Numbered from the stretch's first letter, positions 23,525-33,608 are shown. The stretch is 64,000 nt of DNA from Flexistipes sinusarabici DSM 4947 (GCF_000218625.1 NC_015672.1:1364001-1428000); one strand, 5' to 3'. Notes: generated by a model from the sequence alone, not told the origin. A program made the numbers and translations.

Positions 23525-26083
23525 ATGCACTACAATCATTCCGAAGTTGAATCCACATGGCAAAAGCTTTGGGAAGAGCACAAAAGCTATAAAACATCGA
23601 AAGACGAAAGCAAGGAAAAGTTTTACTGCCTGGAAATGTTTCCTTATCCTTCGGGAAAAATCCATATGGGGCATGTGCGAAACTATGCCATTGGCGATGT
23701 TGTGGCCAGATACAAAACCATGAAAGGATTCAATGTAATCCACCCTATGGGATGGGATGCATTCGGACTTCCTGCTGAAAATGCAGCTATTAAAAATAAA
23801 ATTCATCCTGCAAAATGGACATATTCCAACATTAAATTCATGAAAGAACAGCTGAAAAAGCTCGGGCTTTCATATGACTGGGATAGAGAAATAGCAACAT
23901 GCGACCCTGAATACTACAAATGGGAGCAGCTGGTATTTATTAAAATGTTTGAAAAAGGGCTGGTTTACAACAAAACTTCAAATGTAAACTGGTGTGAAGA
24001 CTGCAACACCGTCCTTGCAAATGAACAGGTTGAAGACGGAAAGTGCTGGAGATGCGGCAACGATGTTGAAATAAAAGAACTGGACGGTTGGTTTTTCAAG
24101 ATTTCCGAATATGCGGATGAGCTCCTCGATTACACATACAAAATGGACGGTTGGCCGGAAAAAGTTCTCACTATGCAGAGAAACTGGATAGGCAAATCCC
24201 ACGGTGCAATTATCAGGTTCCCTCTGCAAGAACTTGATGAGCCTATTGAAGTATTTACAACAAGACCGGACACCCTTTACGGTGCGAATTTTATGCTGAT
24301 AGCCCCGGAACACCCCCTCACAAGACAATTAATAGCCGGAACGGAAAAAGAGGAAGAAGGGATAAAATTCATTAATTCCATTCTGAAGGAAGAAAAAATC
24401 AGCCGTATGGCTGAAGACAAGGAAAAGAAAGGTTTTTTTACAGGTAAATATGTAACCAACCCGATGACAAATAAACAGATCCCGATATATATTGCAAACT
24501 ATGTACTTATGGACTACGGAACCGGCGCCATTATGGCAGTACCTGCACATGATCAGAGGGATTTTGATTTTGCCAAGGAATATAATCTTCCGATAACCGT
24601 GGTAATCCAGCCGGAAGGTAAAGAACTAAACGGTGAAAACATGGAAGAAGCTTACGCAGGAGACGGATATCTTGTTAATTCCGGGAAGTTTAACGGCTTG
24701 GACGTGGAAACGGCAAAAGAAAAAATCACAGAATATCTTAATGAAAATAATCTCGGTGAAAAAACAGTTAACTACAGATTGAAAGACTGGGGGATATCCA
24801 GACAGAGATACTGGGGAGCACCAATCCCGGTGGTACACTGTGAAAAATGCGGTGTTGTTCCTGTAAAAGATGAGGATTTGCCGGTGGAACTTCCTCTTGA
24901 TGTTGAATTCACCGGAATAGGCAATCCTTTGGAGTCGGCGGAAGAATTTGTGAATACAGAATGTCCCAGGTGCTCAGCACCGGCAAAGCGCGAAACCGAC
25001 ACAATGGACACTTTTGTGGAATCTTCATGGTATTTTCTCAGATACTGCTCTCCTCAGTGTGAAACCGCTCCTTTTAATAAGGATGAAGCAAATTACTGGA
25101 TGCCCGTGGATCAATATATCGGCGGTGTGGAACATGCAATAATGCATCTGCTTTATGCACGATTTTATACAAAAATATTGAGAGATCTTGGTTTTCTTAA
25201 TGTAGACGAGCCCTTCCAGAATCTGCTTACACAAGGGATGGTCTGCAAGGAAACATACAAATGCCCTATACACGGCTGGCTTTTTCCCGAAGAGGTGGAA
25301 AATGACAAATGTGTTATATGTGATTCGGATGTGGAAATCGGACGTGTGGAAAAGATGAGCAAGTCCAAAAAGAATGTAGTGGACCCGGATAATTTGATAA
25401 AAGAATACGGAGCTGACACAGCAAGGCTTTTCAGCCTTTTTGCAGCGCCACCGGACAGAGACCTCGAATGGAACCAACAGGGCGTGGAAGGTTGTTACAG
25501 ATTCATCAACAGAGTTTTCAGACTTGTTATAAACAATATGGACTTAAAAGTTGAAAATACAAATACTGAACAAAAAGAGTCTGAATTGTCAAAAGAACTG
25601 GAATACAATTTGCATTCAACAATAAAAAAAGTAACAAACGACATTGAAAAGTTCCACTTAAACACAGCTGTGGCTGCTTGTATGGAAATGACGAATTTTC
25701 TTTACCAGACAGAAAAAAAACTAAAAACTGATACCGAAAAAATACTCTATCTGCAGTCATTGGAAATACTTCTGAAAATGCTGACACCATTTGTGCCACA
25801 TGTATGTGAGGAGTTATGGGGAAAACTCGGTAACAATACATTTATATCTAATCAGGACTGGCCGTCATTTGATGAAACTAAAACGGTAAAAGATACAACA
25901 ACAATTGTAGTTCAGATTAACGGCAAAGTCAGAGCTAACATCGAGCTGCCTGTGGGAGCACAAAAAGAAGAGGCACTTAATTCCGCCAAGGCTGACTCCA
26001 AAGTACAAAAGCATCTTGAAGGTAAAAATCTTATTAAAGAAATATATGTCCCGGACAAGCTGATAAGTCTGGTGGTTAAATAA
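23525..26083 (+). CDS. leuS: leucyl-tRNA synthetase
   Basis: Class I synthetase charging tRNA-Leu. The start at 23525 (852 residues, MHYNHSEVESTWQK) follows AGGAGGCGG. A longer in-frame TTG/ATG extension lacks a ribosome site and family similarity. HIGH is PSGKIHMGHVRN (about 42-53), and KMSKSKKNVVDPD lies near 610-620. The editing domain is about 220-415, with GTGAIMAVPAHDQRDFDFA. Zinc-type cysteines occur in CEDCNTVLANEQVEDGKCWRC. Leads the leuS-lptE-holA cluster. Confidence 0.97.
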   Translation: MHYNHSEVESTWQKLWEEHKSYKTSKDESKEKFYCLEMFPYPSGKIHMGHVRNYAIGDVVARYKTMKGFNVIHPMGWDAFGLPAENAAIKNKIHPAKWTYSNIKFMKEQLKKLGLSYDWDREIATCDPEYYKWEQLVFIKMFEKGLVYNKTSNVNWCEDCNTVLANEQVEDGKCWRCGNDVEIKELDGWFFKISEYADELLDYTYKMDGWPEKVLTMQRNWIGKSHGAIIRFPLQELDEPIEVFTTRPDTLYGANFMLIAPEHPLTRQLIAGTEKEEEGIKFINSILKEEKISRMAEDKEKKGFFTGKYVTNPMTNKQIPIYIANYVLMDYGTGAIMAVPAHDQRDFDFAKEYNLPITVVIQPEGKELNGENMEEAYAGDGYLVNSGKFNGLDVETAKEKITEYLNENNLGEKTVNYRLKDWGISRQRYWGAPIPVVHCEKCGVVPVKDEDLPVELPLDVEFTGIGNPLESAEEFVNTECPRCSAPAKRETDTMDTFVESSWYFLRYCSPQCETAPFNKDEANYWMPVDQYIGGVEHAIMHLLYARFYTKILRDLGFLNVDEPFQNLLTQGMVCKETYKCPIHGWLFPEEVENDKCVICDSDVEIGRVEKMSKSKKNVVDPDNLIKEYGADTARLFSLFAAPPDRDLEWNQQGVEGCYRFINRVFRLVINNMDLKVENTNTEQKESELSKELEYNLHSTIKKVTNDIEKFHLNTAVAACMEMTNFLYQTEKKLKTDTEKILYLQSLEILLKMLTPFVPHVCEELWGKLGNNTFISNQDWPSFDETKTVKDTTTIVVQINGKVRANIELPVGAQKEEALNSAKADSKVQKHLEGKNLIKEIYVPDKLISLVVK

Positions 26084-26568
26084 TGAAAAAATTAACTCTG
26101 CTGATCACCATTCTGCTGATTTTCGGCTGCGGTTACAAAATAGCAGGATTAATCAATAACAGCGGATTAAATTACAAATATCATATTGCATCTATAGTCA
26201 ACAATGCTGATGAAGCGAATTACAGAAGTATGCTGGACAGAGAGGCCACCATTTTCTTTACCCGCTACAGCGCCCTTGCCAAAAAGAAAAATGCTGATTA
26301 CAGACTTCATTTCAGATTAGACAGTGTAACAACCTCGGCATCAATAAACTCACGTACAAATCAAGCCGTCAGATCTGATCTGTCAGCCAGGCTTCACATT
26401 CTCGTTCTGGATAAAAACTCAAATAATGTTTTCGATAAAACTTTCTCCAGAACAAATTCTTTTACAATAAGTAATAGTATTTCAGAAAATCGCCGCAACA
26501 GAAATGAGGCTTTCCGTAACACAATAAGCGATATACTCCTGGGTTTCAAAAATGAGTTTGAAAAGTAA
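26083..26568 (+). CDS. lptE: LptE-like outer-membrane lipoprotein
   Basis: A 161-residue lipoprotein with signal MKKLTLLITILLIFG and lipobox cysteine at about residue 16 (FGCGYK), followed by the GYK start common in LptE. The rest is a small alpha/beta domain. LptE plugs the LptD barrel that inserts lipopolysaccharide in the outer membrane. Sequence similarity is low across the family, so the call leans on the conserved leuS-lptE-holA order, also seen in E. coli. The start overlaps the leuS stop by one base. Confidence 0.75.
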   Translation: MKKLTLLITILLIFGCGYKIAGLINNSGLNYKYHIASIVNNADEANYRSMLDREATIFFTRYSALAKKKNADYRLHFRLDSVTTSASINSRTNQAVRSDLSARLHILVLDKNSNNVFDKTFSRTNSFTISNSISENRRNRNEAFRNTISDILLGFKNEFEK

Positions 26569-27469
26569 ACAGTACGTAATCGTAGGCAGCAAAATTTTTC
26601 AGGAAAAAAAACTGTCAGAAATCACTGATTCTTTAGAAGAACCTGAGGAAAGCGTTTTTTATGCCGATGAATTGAACCCGGAAGAATTTTTTACCGTAAT
26701 TTTTACTATGCCTCTTTTCTCTTCAGAAAAGCTTGTTGTTATAAAAAATGCAGAAAAGTACAAAGACATCTGCTGGCTTATGGAAAAATCCCGAAAATCC
26801 GAGTCGATAATAGTTTTTCTTTTTGAATCCATAAATAAAAAGGAATTAAAGGAAGCAGAAGAAAATTTCACACTTATACAGGAGACAAAAAAGAACAAAA
26901 CAAGTATAATCAACGAAATTACAGCGATGTTTAATGAAAAAGGGTTTCGTTTAAGCAAACAGATAGCCGAAGAAATATATATTCTATGCAACAACGACTT
27001 ATCAATTGTGAAAAATGAACTGGAAAAAGTGGAAATTTACTTTAATTATACAAAACCTGAAAAAGAAACGGACATTCTGAATATCATAAGCTCTTCCAGA
27101 AACGAGTCCATCTTCCAGTTTATCGACCAATTCTGTAACAAAAACTACAAAGGTGCCATGTCCAGCTTATACAGACTCATAGATGCCGGGGAAAATCTGG
27201 ATATATTGTACAGTATGCTGTTTAAAAGAATCCAAAAAATATATCTATATAAAATCAATCCCTCGCTCATAAACGAGCATACTTTTGTAATCAATAAAAT
27301 CAAATCAAACAAGAAGCTGTGGTCTAATAATGAACTTGCAAAAGTGATAGCCTTATTCAATGAAATAGACTATAAGTCCAAAACAGGTTATAAAGACGAG
27401 ACCAGGGGGCTTATTAATCTTCTTAATCTAATCGCTCCAAATAGCAAACGTTTCTCCCGATATCCATGA
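26552..27469 (+). CDS. holA: DNA polymerase III delta subunit
   Basis: The 305-residue clamp-loader subunit opens the beta clamp. The conserved order is an N-terminal RecA-like domain beginning KQYVIVGSKIFQEKK, TMPLFSSEKLVVIKN (about 51-65), a lid domain around residues 140-210 with IYILCNNDLSIVKNELEKV, and a C-terminal helical domain with QFIDQFCNKNYKGAMSSLYRLIDAG. It overlaps lptE by 17 bp and converges on sfsA with a 47-bp overlap of coding ends. Confidence 0.88.
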   Translation: MSLKSKQYVIVGSKIFQEKKLSEITDSLEEPEESVFYADELNPEEFFTVIFTMPLFSSEKLVVIKNAEKYKDICWLMEKSRKSESIIVFLFESINKKELKEAEENFTLIQETKKNKTSIINEITAMFNEKGFRLSKQIAEEIYILCNNDLSIVKNELEKVEIYFNYTKPEKETDILNIISSSRNESIFQFIDQFCNKNYKGAMSSLYRLIDAGENLDILYSMLFKRIQKIYLYKINPSLINEHTFVINKIKSNKKLWSNNELAKVIALFNEIDYKSKTGYKDETRGLINLLNLIAPNSKRFSRYP

Positions 27470-28103
27470 CATTCCTGTAAAGCAGTACATTGACACCCGC
27501 TTTTTTTATCTCTTCAAATATTTCACAATATCGTGAATCAATCTCATCAGCACAACGGAATTTTTTTCTGTCCGACTGGATTATGTACAAAACATAAGCC
27601 TTATAACCCATTTCCACTGATTCTCTTAATGTCCGAAGGTGACGCTGGCCTCTGGTAGTCACAGCATCGGGAAACATGGCATGGGTTTCGTCAAAAAGAG
27701 ACACACTTTTTACCTCAACAAGATTTTCCTGACCATTTATATCAAGATTGAAATCAATTTTGCTGTTCAATATTGTATATTCTCTTATAATTTCCCGGAA
27801 ACCGTTTAATTCTGTTATCTCTCCATCTCTGAGTGCATTCTCCACGATTTTATTTACTTTAATAGTATTTGTATAAACCCAGCAATTATCAACCCTGAAA
27901 CTTTCAAGTGTATATTTCAACTTTCTTTTGGGGTTATCACTTTTTGAAAACGCAACCTCCCTGCCCTCTTTTAAAAGATTTCTCATGGAACCGGTATTGG
28001 GATTATGAGCTGTCAGAACTGTTCCTTTATAATCGATATCAACGAAAAATCTTTTATACCTTTTCAGAAAATAACCGTAATAAAGCTTCGGTAAACTAAA
28101 CAT
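27423..28103 (-). CDS. sfsA: SfsA family DNA/RNA nuclease-like protein
   Basis: A 226-residue protein with an N-terminal OB-like domain (YFLKRYKRFFVDIDYKGTVLTAHNPNTGSM) and a C-terminal restriction-enzyme-like fold. The latter shows ENLVEVKSVSLFDETHAMFPDAVTTRGQRHLRTL, the conserved SfsA E-x-K motif and FPDA-TxR-x-H signature. Historically called sugar fermentation stimulation protein; nuclease activity is inferred from fold. Its last 47 bp overlap holA on the opposite strand. Confidence 0.92.
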   Translation of the reverse strand: MFSLPKLYYGYFLKRYKRFFVDIDYKGTVLTAHNPNTGSMRNLLKEGREVAFSKSDNPKRKLKYTLESFRVDNCWVYTNTIKVNKIVENALRDGEITELNGFREIIREYTILNSKIDFNLDINGQENLVEVKSVSLFDETHAMFPDAVTTRGQRHLRTLRESVEMGYKAYVLYIIQSDRKKFRCADEIDSRYCEIFEEIKKAGVNVLLYRNVMDIGRNVCYLERLD

Positions 28104-28213
28104 TTAACTTCCTTTAAAAATTGAGCTGGTCAAATATACTACCTGTTTAGTCTTGAAAAATAAATAAATTTAATTATTTTTCAAAATAACATATAATCCC
28201 GGAGGCGTTTATA

Positions 28214-28903
28214 TTGAATTTTTTCAAAGGCAGTGAAATTAAATTCCTGTTAATCATTATACTTATATTCACCTTTATCTCCAGTGTTTCAGCACATTTT
28301 TATGTATCCACTCAGGTTAAACGTTTTGGAAACACCATCCCACAGCTAAAAAATTCATACAAGACACTGAGTGCGAATATAAATAAATCCAAAAAGAAAA
28401 TTTCTTTTTACAGCCTGGTAATCGACATTCAGCAACTTTTGGATGAATTTGGGATGAACGTCAGCAATTATTCCACATACGATTTGGCATACACTATCGC
28501 CAAAGAATCCAAACAGCATCATATAGACCCTTATCTGATACTTGCTATGATCAAAACGGAAAGCTCTTTTAGAATCAAAGTTGTTTCTTATAAAGGTGCT
28601 GTGGGTCTGATGCAGCTTCTTCCGGATACTGCTTACTATATATCGGACAAAAGGAGCGATCTAAACCTTAACAAACGGCATGAACTGTTTGATCCTGTTG
28701 CGAATATCAGGGTTGGAATAAATTACTTTGCCTATCTGAAGGATAAATTTAACGGGAATGAGAAATATGCAATAATGGCTTACAATTTCGGTCCCACAAA
28801 TTTAAAAAAATACCTCGCCCGAAACTACTCTCTTCCCAGTTTTTATTACAACCGTGTAATGGCAAGTTATAAAAATATTCTTAAAATGAACAATCAGATT
28901 TAA
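28214..28903 (+). CDS. lytic transglycosylase, SLT domain
   Basis: A 229-residue membrane-anchored or exported murein hydrolase. An N-terminal hydrophobic segment (about 9-29) precedes a linker and an SLT/lysozyme-like domain (about 85-215). The catalytic glutamate is in MIKTESSF, with GAVGLMQLLPDTA and YAIMAYNFGP as family motifs. Cleaves glycan strands to 1,6-anhydro products. Start TTG at 28214 follows GGAGG. Divergent from sfsA. Confidence 0.9.
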   Translation: MNFFKGSEIKFLLIIILIFTFISSVSAHFYVSTQVKRFGNTIPQLKNSYKTLSANINKSKKKISFYSLVIDIQQLLDEFGMNVSNYSTYDLAYTIAKESKQHHIDPYLILAMIKTESSFRIKVVSYKGAVGLMQLLPDTAYYISDKRSDLNLNKRHELFDPVANIRVGINYFAYLKDKFNGNEKYAIMAYNFGPTNLKKYLARNYSLPSFYYNRVMASYKNILKMNNQI

Positions 28904-28928
28904 TTTTTCTCTGTTAAAAACTTAACAC

Positions 28929-28961
28929 CACTCAACCATTTCACTATCTCATTATCTCACC
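28929..28961. repeat. CTCAACC/TATCTCA word repeat
   Basis: The words ACTCAACCATTTCACTATCTC and ATTATCTCACC resemble those at about 3600-3652 and the 11065-11090 and 62390-62410 regions. Confidence 0.5.
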
Positions 28962-29072
28962 GATAAATTTGCATAACTCTAAAAAAATGTGAGATTAACA
29001 GAATTCTATTGCTTGATTTTTAATCTAATTAAGTTTACATTCTCCACGCCAAAAATAATTAAAGGACTGACA

Positions 29073-29558
29073 ATGAAAGAAGAAATAAAAGTAAGAAAAG
29101 CCTGCAAAAAAGATATCGATAAAATGCTTTGCCTTTTAAAAGAACTTTTTCGTATGGAAGGGGTGGATTTTGACCGGAAAACCCAGTACAATGGGTTACT
29201 ATTTCTGATGGAAAAAGAAAACAGAGCAGCAGCGTTTGTTGCCGAACTGGATAAGGAAATAATAGGAATGTGCACAATACAGACCCTCATATCCACAGCC
29301 AAAGCGTCATATACAGCTTACATAGAAGACTTATGCGTTGATTCCGATTATCGAAATAAAGGAGTTGGCGGCAGACTGCTTGAATATTGTGAAAAATGGT
29401 GCATTAACAACAATATCAATAATATACACCTGTTAGCCGACGGGAGAAATAAAAAAGCTCTGAACTTCTACAAAAAAAACGGCTGGAAAACAACTGACTA
29501 CACCGCACTGACAAAAGCGCTGACTAATTCTTTTTCTGAGAAAGTTGAAGTGTTCTAA
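29073..29558 (+). CDS. GNAT family N-acetyltransferase
   Basis: A 161-residue acetyl-CoA-dependent acetyltransferase. The acetyl-CoA loop is YRNKGVGGRLL (about 93-103), preceded by the beta-4 strand AYIEDLCVDSDY. The C-terminal LLADGRNKKALNFYKKNGW is the typical GNAT motif B. I choose ATG 29073 over an upstream 28-codon extension because AAAGGA lies six bases before it and the extension is repeat/AT-rich sequence. Substrate unknown. Its end overlaps the convergent ATPase gene by 35 bp. Confidence 0.88.
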   Translation: MKEEIKVRKACKKDIDKMLCLLKELFRMEGVDFDRKTQYNGLLFLMEKENRAAAFVAELDKEIIGMCTIQTLISTAKASYTAYIEDLCVDSDYRNKGVGGRLLEYCEKWCINNNINNIHLLADGRNKKALNFYKKNGWKTTDYTALTKALTNSFSEKVEVF

Positions 29559-31254
29559 GACGATTGAGCACCGCCATCACTTCTAATAACCTGGGTTTTG
29601 TCATATCTGATGATTTTCTATCAAGAAAATCAAAACCGTTTTTATCCAGTTTTTGCCTCAGATCGTTTATCAGTTCTTCGTAAGCCACAGTTAATTTACT
29701 GTCTGAAATATATCTGAGTATTTTACCGATTGTGGCAAGCTGAGAGTCATCAACAAACTGTTCCACATCTCTGACATCTATCTCTTCTCTGTTGATTATA
29801 ATCCTGTCAGTTTTGAGTGTTTTAATTTTAAATTTTCTGCTGTCTTTGATAAAGTTGAACGTTTCAGGATGAATTTCTCTGGAATAATCAATTTGTGGTC
29901 TTTGTTCTTCAACTTCAGAGTTTGATCTCCTATTTTTTTCATAAATACTTTTAGCTTCTGCTGTTACTTCATAGCATTTAAAATTTCTCATCATAAGAAC
30001 ATTGTCCGATTTTCCCAGATAATCTCCATTACCCCCCATAACCAGAACCGTTGAAACACCATAGCAATCATATAATTGCCGTACACGCTCCACAAACGGA
30101 GTAATAGGCTCAAAATCCTTTGCCACAAGCTCCTGCATTTTAGAGTCTCTTACCATAAAATTAGTAGCCGATGTGTCCTCATCGATAAGCAATAATCTAC
30201 TTCCTGCCTCAATTGACTCAAGTATATTTGCAGCCTGGGAGGTGCTTCCGCTGGCATTGCTCGTAATGAAAAAAGATGTATCCACATTCATTGGAAGGTT
30301 ATTTATAAATGACCTGATATCTATACCTGCCACATTTCTGCCATCCTCAGCCCTAATACTCACGCCCGTTTTATCAACAACCGTCCATTCTCTGCCGTCT
30401 CCGGGGATATGAGGATAAACACCCATTTTCAGTGCATTCAAAAGAGTGGATTTTCCATGAAACCCCCCTCCTGCAATTGTAGTTACACCTTTTGGAATCC
30501 CCATTCCGTAAATCTCCCCCATTTGACCACCATCCTCTGCACTGACGGGATTTTTCAGACTGAGCTTAACCCTCAGACTTTCCGGTGAATAAAAAGGTAC
30601 GGCTTCTTTCATGGGTTTCTGACTGTTACCGCTTGCCCTCGGCAGAATACTCCCGTCAGCAATAAATGCAACAAGCCCTTTTTTTTCAAGCTGCTTTCTC
30701 ATATATTCCTGATTTTCAATACATTTAACAAATTGCAGGCATTCAGTTTTGTCCATATTATGCCATTTGACAGTTTCAATAACTTCCGGCAAAATCCTGT
30801 AAAATATCTTTTCACACTCATTAGCCAAAATAGTCCTGCCGGCAGCAGGCAAACCGACGCTCATGCGTATTTCAAATGAATTCTCGTCGGCAATCACCGA
30901 GGAGCGCTCCACAACTTCCTGTGCGCCGCTGTTTATAAAAAGAGCACCGCTTTTTCCGGAGCCTTTTACTGTTTTGCTGTATTTTATCAGACAATCTCTT
31001 ATGATTCTCGCTGCATAATCTTCAAAAGCGATTTTCCGTGGTGCACTTTCGATACATTCATCGGGAAATTTCAGATAACTTCTGTTTATATTTATTCTTA
31101 TATCTGAAGGAGAGGCAAAAGGATCCCCTTGGACTCTGTCTATAAATAAAACAAAACTATCAGCTTTGTAAGCCCCCCTTAAATCATTGTAGGCTTTATA
31201 TCCTTTTCTGTCGATTCTACTTAAAATATTCTTTATTTCCGAAAAACTTTTCAT
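29524..31254 (-). CDS. ABC-class P-loop ATPase, COG3044/PF09818 type
   Basis: A 576-residue soluble ATPase. Walker A is GGGFHGKSTLLNAL (about 256-269), Walker B is RLLLIDEDTSATNFMVRD, and a switch-like VLVMGGNGDYLGKSDNVLMM follows. ADGSILPRASGNSQ and NPVSAEDGGQM are characteristic of the stand-alone family annotated as predicted ATPase of the ABC class, whose biological role is not settled. ATG 31254 is preferred over GTG 31260 because AAGGGG is spaced correctly only for the former. No membrane partner is adjacent. Confidence 0.88.
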   Translation of the reverse strand: MKSFSEIKNILSRIDRKGYKAYNDLRGAYKADSFVLFIDRVQGDPFASPSDIRININRSYLKFPDECIESAPRKIAFEDYAARIIRDCLIKYSKTVKGSGKSGALFINSGAQEVVERSSVIADENSFEIRMSVGLPAAGRTILANECEKIFYRILPEVIETVKWHNMDKTECLQFVKCIENQEYMRKQLEKKGLVAFIADGSILPRASGNSQKPMKEAVPFYSPESLRVKLSLKNPVSAEDGGQMGEIYGMGIPKGVTTIAGGGFHGKSTLLNALKMGVYPHIPGDGREWTVVDKTGVSIRAEDGRNVAGIDIRSFINNLPMNVDTSFFITSNASGSTSQAANILESIEAGSRLLLIDEDTSATNFMVRDSKMQELVAKDFEPITPFVERVRQLYDCYGVSTVLVMGGNGDYLGKSDNVLMMRNFKCYEVTAEAKSIYEKNRRSNSEVEEQRPQIDYSREIHPETFNFIKDSRKFKIKTLKTDRIIINREEIDVRDVEQFVDDSQLATIGKILRYISDSKLTVAYEELINDLRQKLDKNGFDFLDRKSSDMTKPRLLEVMAVLNRLRTLQLSQKKN

Positions 31255-31362
31255 TAACACTTCCCCTTGTAAAAAATGGTATAATTAAGAAAATAATTTA
31301 ACAAAGTTCAACTGTATGTCAACAAACATAACTTTAACTTGTTTTCAGATTAAAAGTTTTGG

Positions 31363-31391
31363 TTGTAATGCTGTATATTTTAATGTATAAA
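31363..31391 (+). promoter_or_regulatory. promoter of glutamine-type importer
   Basis: TTGTAA (31363-31368), a 17-bp spacer and TATAAA (31386-31391); AAAGGAGG then precedes the ATG at 31417. Confidence 0.6.
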
Positions 31392-31416
31392 TAATCAATA
31401 CTAAAAGGAGGATGCT

Positions 31417-32163
31417 ATGAATAAGTTTTACAAGATTTTAACTATCAGTTTAATGCTTACTGTACTAATGGTAAGCAGTGTTTTCGCAAGACAGTTGGTT
31501 GTAGGTACAGATACTAGTTTTATGCCTTTTGAGTTTAAGAAAGGTGACACATATGTCGGTTTTGATATTGAGCTTTGGGATATGATAGCAAAAGATAACG
31601 GTTGGGATTACAAACTGCAGCCTATGGACTTTAACGGCCTTATTCCCGGTCTTCAGACAGGGAACCTTGATGTAGCAATTGCAGGCATGACAATAAAATC
31701 TGAAAGAGAAAAAGTTGTGGACTTTGCTTATCCTTATTATGATGCCGGGCTGAAAATGCTTGTCAGAGCTGATAATGAAGATATTAAAACTGTAGAGGAT
31801 TTGAAAGGCAAAAAAGTAGGCTCAAAACTTGCTACCACCAGTGCTGATTTTTTGAGAAGGCACGGAATAAAGGGAGATAATCTTAAACTCTTCCCGAACA
31901 CCGACGGTATGTATATGGAACTTATATCCGGCGGAGTGGATGCTGTACTTTTTGATTCTCCCAATGTTATGTATTTCGCCAGAACAGCAGGAGAAGGCAA
32001 AGTGAAAACCGTTGGTCCCCTTTATGAAGGACAGTCATACGGTATTGCTCTTACCCAGGGAAGCAAGCTCAGAGAAGCAGTAAATATTTCAATACTTAAG
32101 TTTATGGAAAACGGACAATATGCTGAACTTTACAAAAAATGGTTCGGAGAAGCTCCCCAATAA
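31417..32163 (+). CDS. glnH: amino-acid ABC transporter binding protein, GlnH-like
   Basis: A 248-residue periplasmic binding protein of the polar-amino-acid family. A signal peptide ends VSSVFA with cleavage before RQLVVG. The core starts VGTDTSFMPFEFKKGDTYVGFDIEL and continues with GLIPGLQTGNLDVAIAGMTI and REKVVDFAYPYY, typical of glutamine/glutamate binders. No lipobox cysteine, so it is probably soluble. Genes for permease and ATPase follow; a hairpin in the gap probably makes the binding protein more abundant than the membrane components. Confidence 0.9.
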   Translation: MNKFYKILTISLMLTVLMVSSVFARQLVVGTDTSFMPFEFKKGDTYVGFDIELWDMIAKDNGWDYKLQPMDFNGLIPGLQTGNLDVAIAGMTIKSEREKVVDFAYPYYDAGLKMLVRADNEDIKTVEDLKGKKVGSKLATTSADFLRRHGIKGDNLKLFPNTDGMYMELISGGVDAVLFDSPNVMYFARTAGEGKVKTVGPLYEGQSYGIALTQGSKLREAVNISILKFMENGQYAELYKKWFGEAPQ

Positions 32164-32169
32164 AAACAT

Positions 32170-32196
32170 AAAGAGGCGGATATTCCGCCTCTTTTT
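32170..32196 (+). terminator. partial terminator between glnH and glnP
   Basis: Stem AAAGAGGCGG/CCGCCTCTTT (32170-32179 with 32185-32194), a 5-nt loop and a T-run. Placed inside the operon, it is expected to attenuate rather than abolish expression downstream. Confidence 0.85.
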
Positions 32197-32220
32197 AAAT
32201 CCAAAAATACAAGGTGAACG

Positions 32221-32886
32221 ATGACAGATTTTGATTTTAAAACAAATGTGATATGGGAGTCTTTACCCATACTTATGGATGGGCTGAAATTAACCGTTAT
32301 TATTACCGCAAGCGGCCTTCTGATAGGGTTCTTTCTTGGTGCAATTTTCGGGCTTTTAAAACTGCTCAAGTTCAAACCATTACGTTATATTGCAAATGTA
32401 TATATTGAAACTATCAGAGGTACACCTATAATGGTGCAGGTAATGTTTATTTATTTTGGTCTGCCTATGGCTCTCAGGACACGTATCGATCCATTAACTT
32501 CGGCTATTTCTGCCATTGCAATAAACTCCGGCGCCTATATAGCGGAAATTGTCAGAGGTTCCGTGCAGTCGATTGATAAGGGGCAGACAGAGGCAGGGCG
32601 CTCAATAGGGCTGACAAGAATGCAGAATATGCTGTATGTAGTCTGGCCGCAGGCTTTCAGAAGAATGATTCCACCCCTTGGGAACCAGTTTATAATCAGC
32701 CTGAAAGACACATCACTTTTTGTGGTAATCGGTGTTGGTGAGTTGACAAGGACGGGGCAGGAAATTATTGCAACAAATTTCAGGGCTTTTGAAGTATGGA
32801 CAACCGTTGCCATACTGTATCTGTGCATAACTTTCGTTATAAGCAAAGCACTTAATTTATTGGAATATAAGCTGGGGTTAAGATGA
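32221..32886 (+). CDS. glnP: amino-acid ABC transporter permease, GlnP-like
   Basis: A 221-residue inner-membrane permease of the His/Glu/Gln family with about five TM segments. [21 protein letters not shown] is the family signature. The EAA coupling motif [31 protein letters not shown] lies near residues 121-151. It overlaps glnQ by 4 bp. Confidence 0.93.
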   Translation: MTDFDFKTNVIWESLPILMDGLKLTVIITASGLLIGFFLGAIFGLLKLLKFKPLRYIANVYIETIRGTPIMVQVMFIYFGLPMALRTRIDPLTSAISAIAINSGAYIAEIVRGSVQSIDKGQTEAGRSIGLTRMQNMLYVVWPQAFRRMIPPLGNQFIISLKDTSLFVVIGVGELTRTGQEIIATNFRAFEVWTTVAILYLCITFVISKALNLLEYKLGLR

Positions 32887-33608
32887 TAATTCAAATAAAA
32901 GACTTACACAAATATTTCGGTGATTTGGAAGTTTTAAAGGGTATAAATCTGAATATTGAAATGGGAGAAGTCGTTGTAATAATAGGTGCAAGCGGCTCCG
33001 GTAAAAGTACGCTGTTAAGATGTATTAATAAGCTGGAAGAGATAACCTCCGGGCAGATAATAATAGACGGAGAAGATATCAACGGGAAAAATGTTAATAT
33101 CAATGAAATTAGAGCAGAAACAGGAATGGTTTTTCAGCAGTTTAACCTTTTCCCCCATAAAACTGTACTGGAAAATGTTACTCTCGGTCCTGTAAAAGTA
33201 AGGGGGGTCAGTAAAGCAGAAGCAAAAAAAACCGGTCTCGAACTTTTGAAAAAAGTGGGGCTTTCGGATAAAGCCGATGCTTACCCGGCTCAGCTGAGCG
33301 GAGGGCAGATGCAAAGAGTGGCAATAGCCAGATCATTGGCGCTAAACCCAAAAGTGATGCTTTTTGACGAACCTACCAGCGCACTTGATCCAGAACTGGT
33401 GGGAGAAGTTCTGGAAGTAATGAAACAGCTGGCAAATGAAGGGATGACAATGATTGTGGTATCCCATGAGATGGGGTTTGCAAGAGAGGTTGCCGACAGG
33501 GTAATTTTTATAGACAAAGGGGTTATCGAAGAGGAAGGAACTCCTGAACAGATATTTGACAACCCACAAAATGAAAGAACAAAAGCATTTCTTGCAAAAG
33601 TCAAATAA
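32883..33608 (+). CDS. glnQ: amino-acid ABC transporter ATPase, GlnQ-like
   Basis: A 241-residue ATPase with Walker [12 protein letters not shown] (about 36-46), Q-loop [11 protein letters not shown], signature [16 protein letters not shown], Walker [15 protein letters not shown] and switch [15 protein letters not shown]. The order and length match GlnQ/HisP importers of polar amino acids. Last gene of the glnHPQ operon. Confidence 0.94.
   Translation: MIIQIKDLHKYFGDLEVLKGINLNIEMGEVVVIIGASGSGKSTLLRCINKLEEITSGQIIIDGEDINGKNVNINEIRAETGMVFQQFNLFPHKTVLENVTLGPVKVRGVSKAEAKKTGLELLKKVGLSDKADAYPAQLSGGQMQRVAIARSLALNPKVMLFDEPTSALDPELVGEVLEVMKQLANEGMTMIVVSHEMGFAREVADRVIFIDKGVIEEEGTPEQIFDNPQNERTKAFLAKVK

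Noticed and set aside
25025-25477. 150-codon frame antisense to leuS
   Set aside because: It lies wholly inside the well-conserved leuS gene; composition reflects the sense codons.
28989-29072. 28-residue N-terminal extension of the GNAT protein
   Set aside because: Not supported by a ribosome site or GNAT family length; the ATG at 29073 has AAAGGA at correct spacing.
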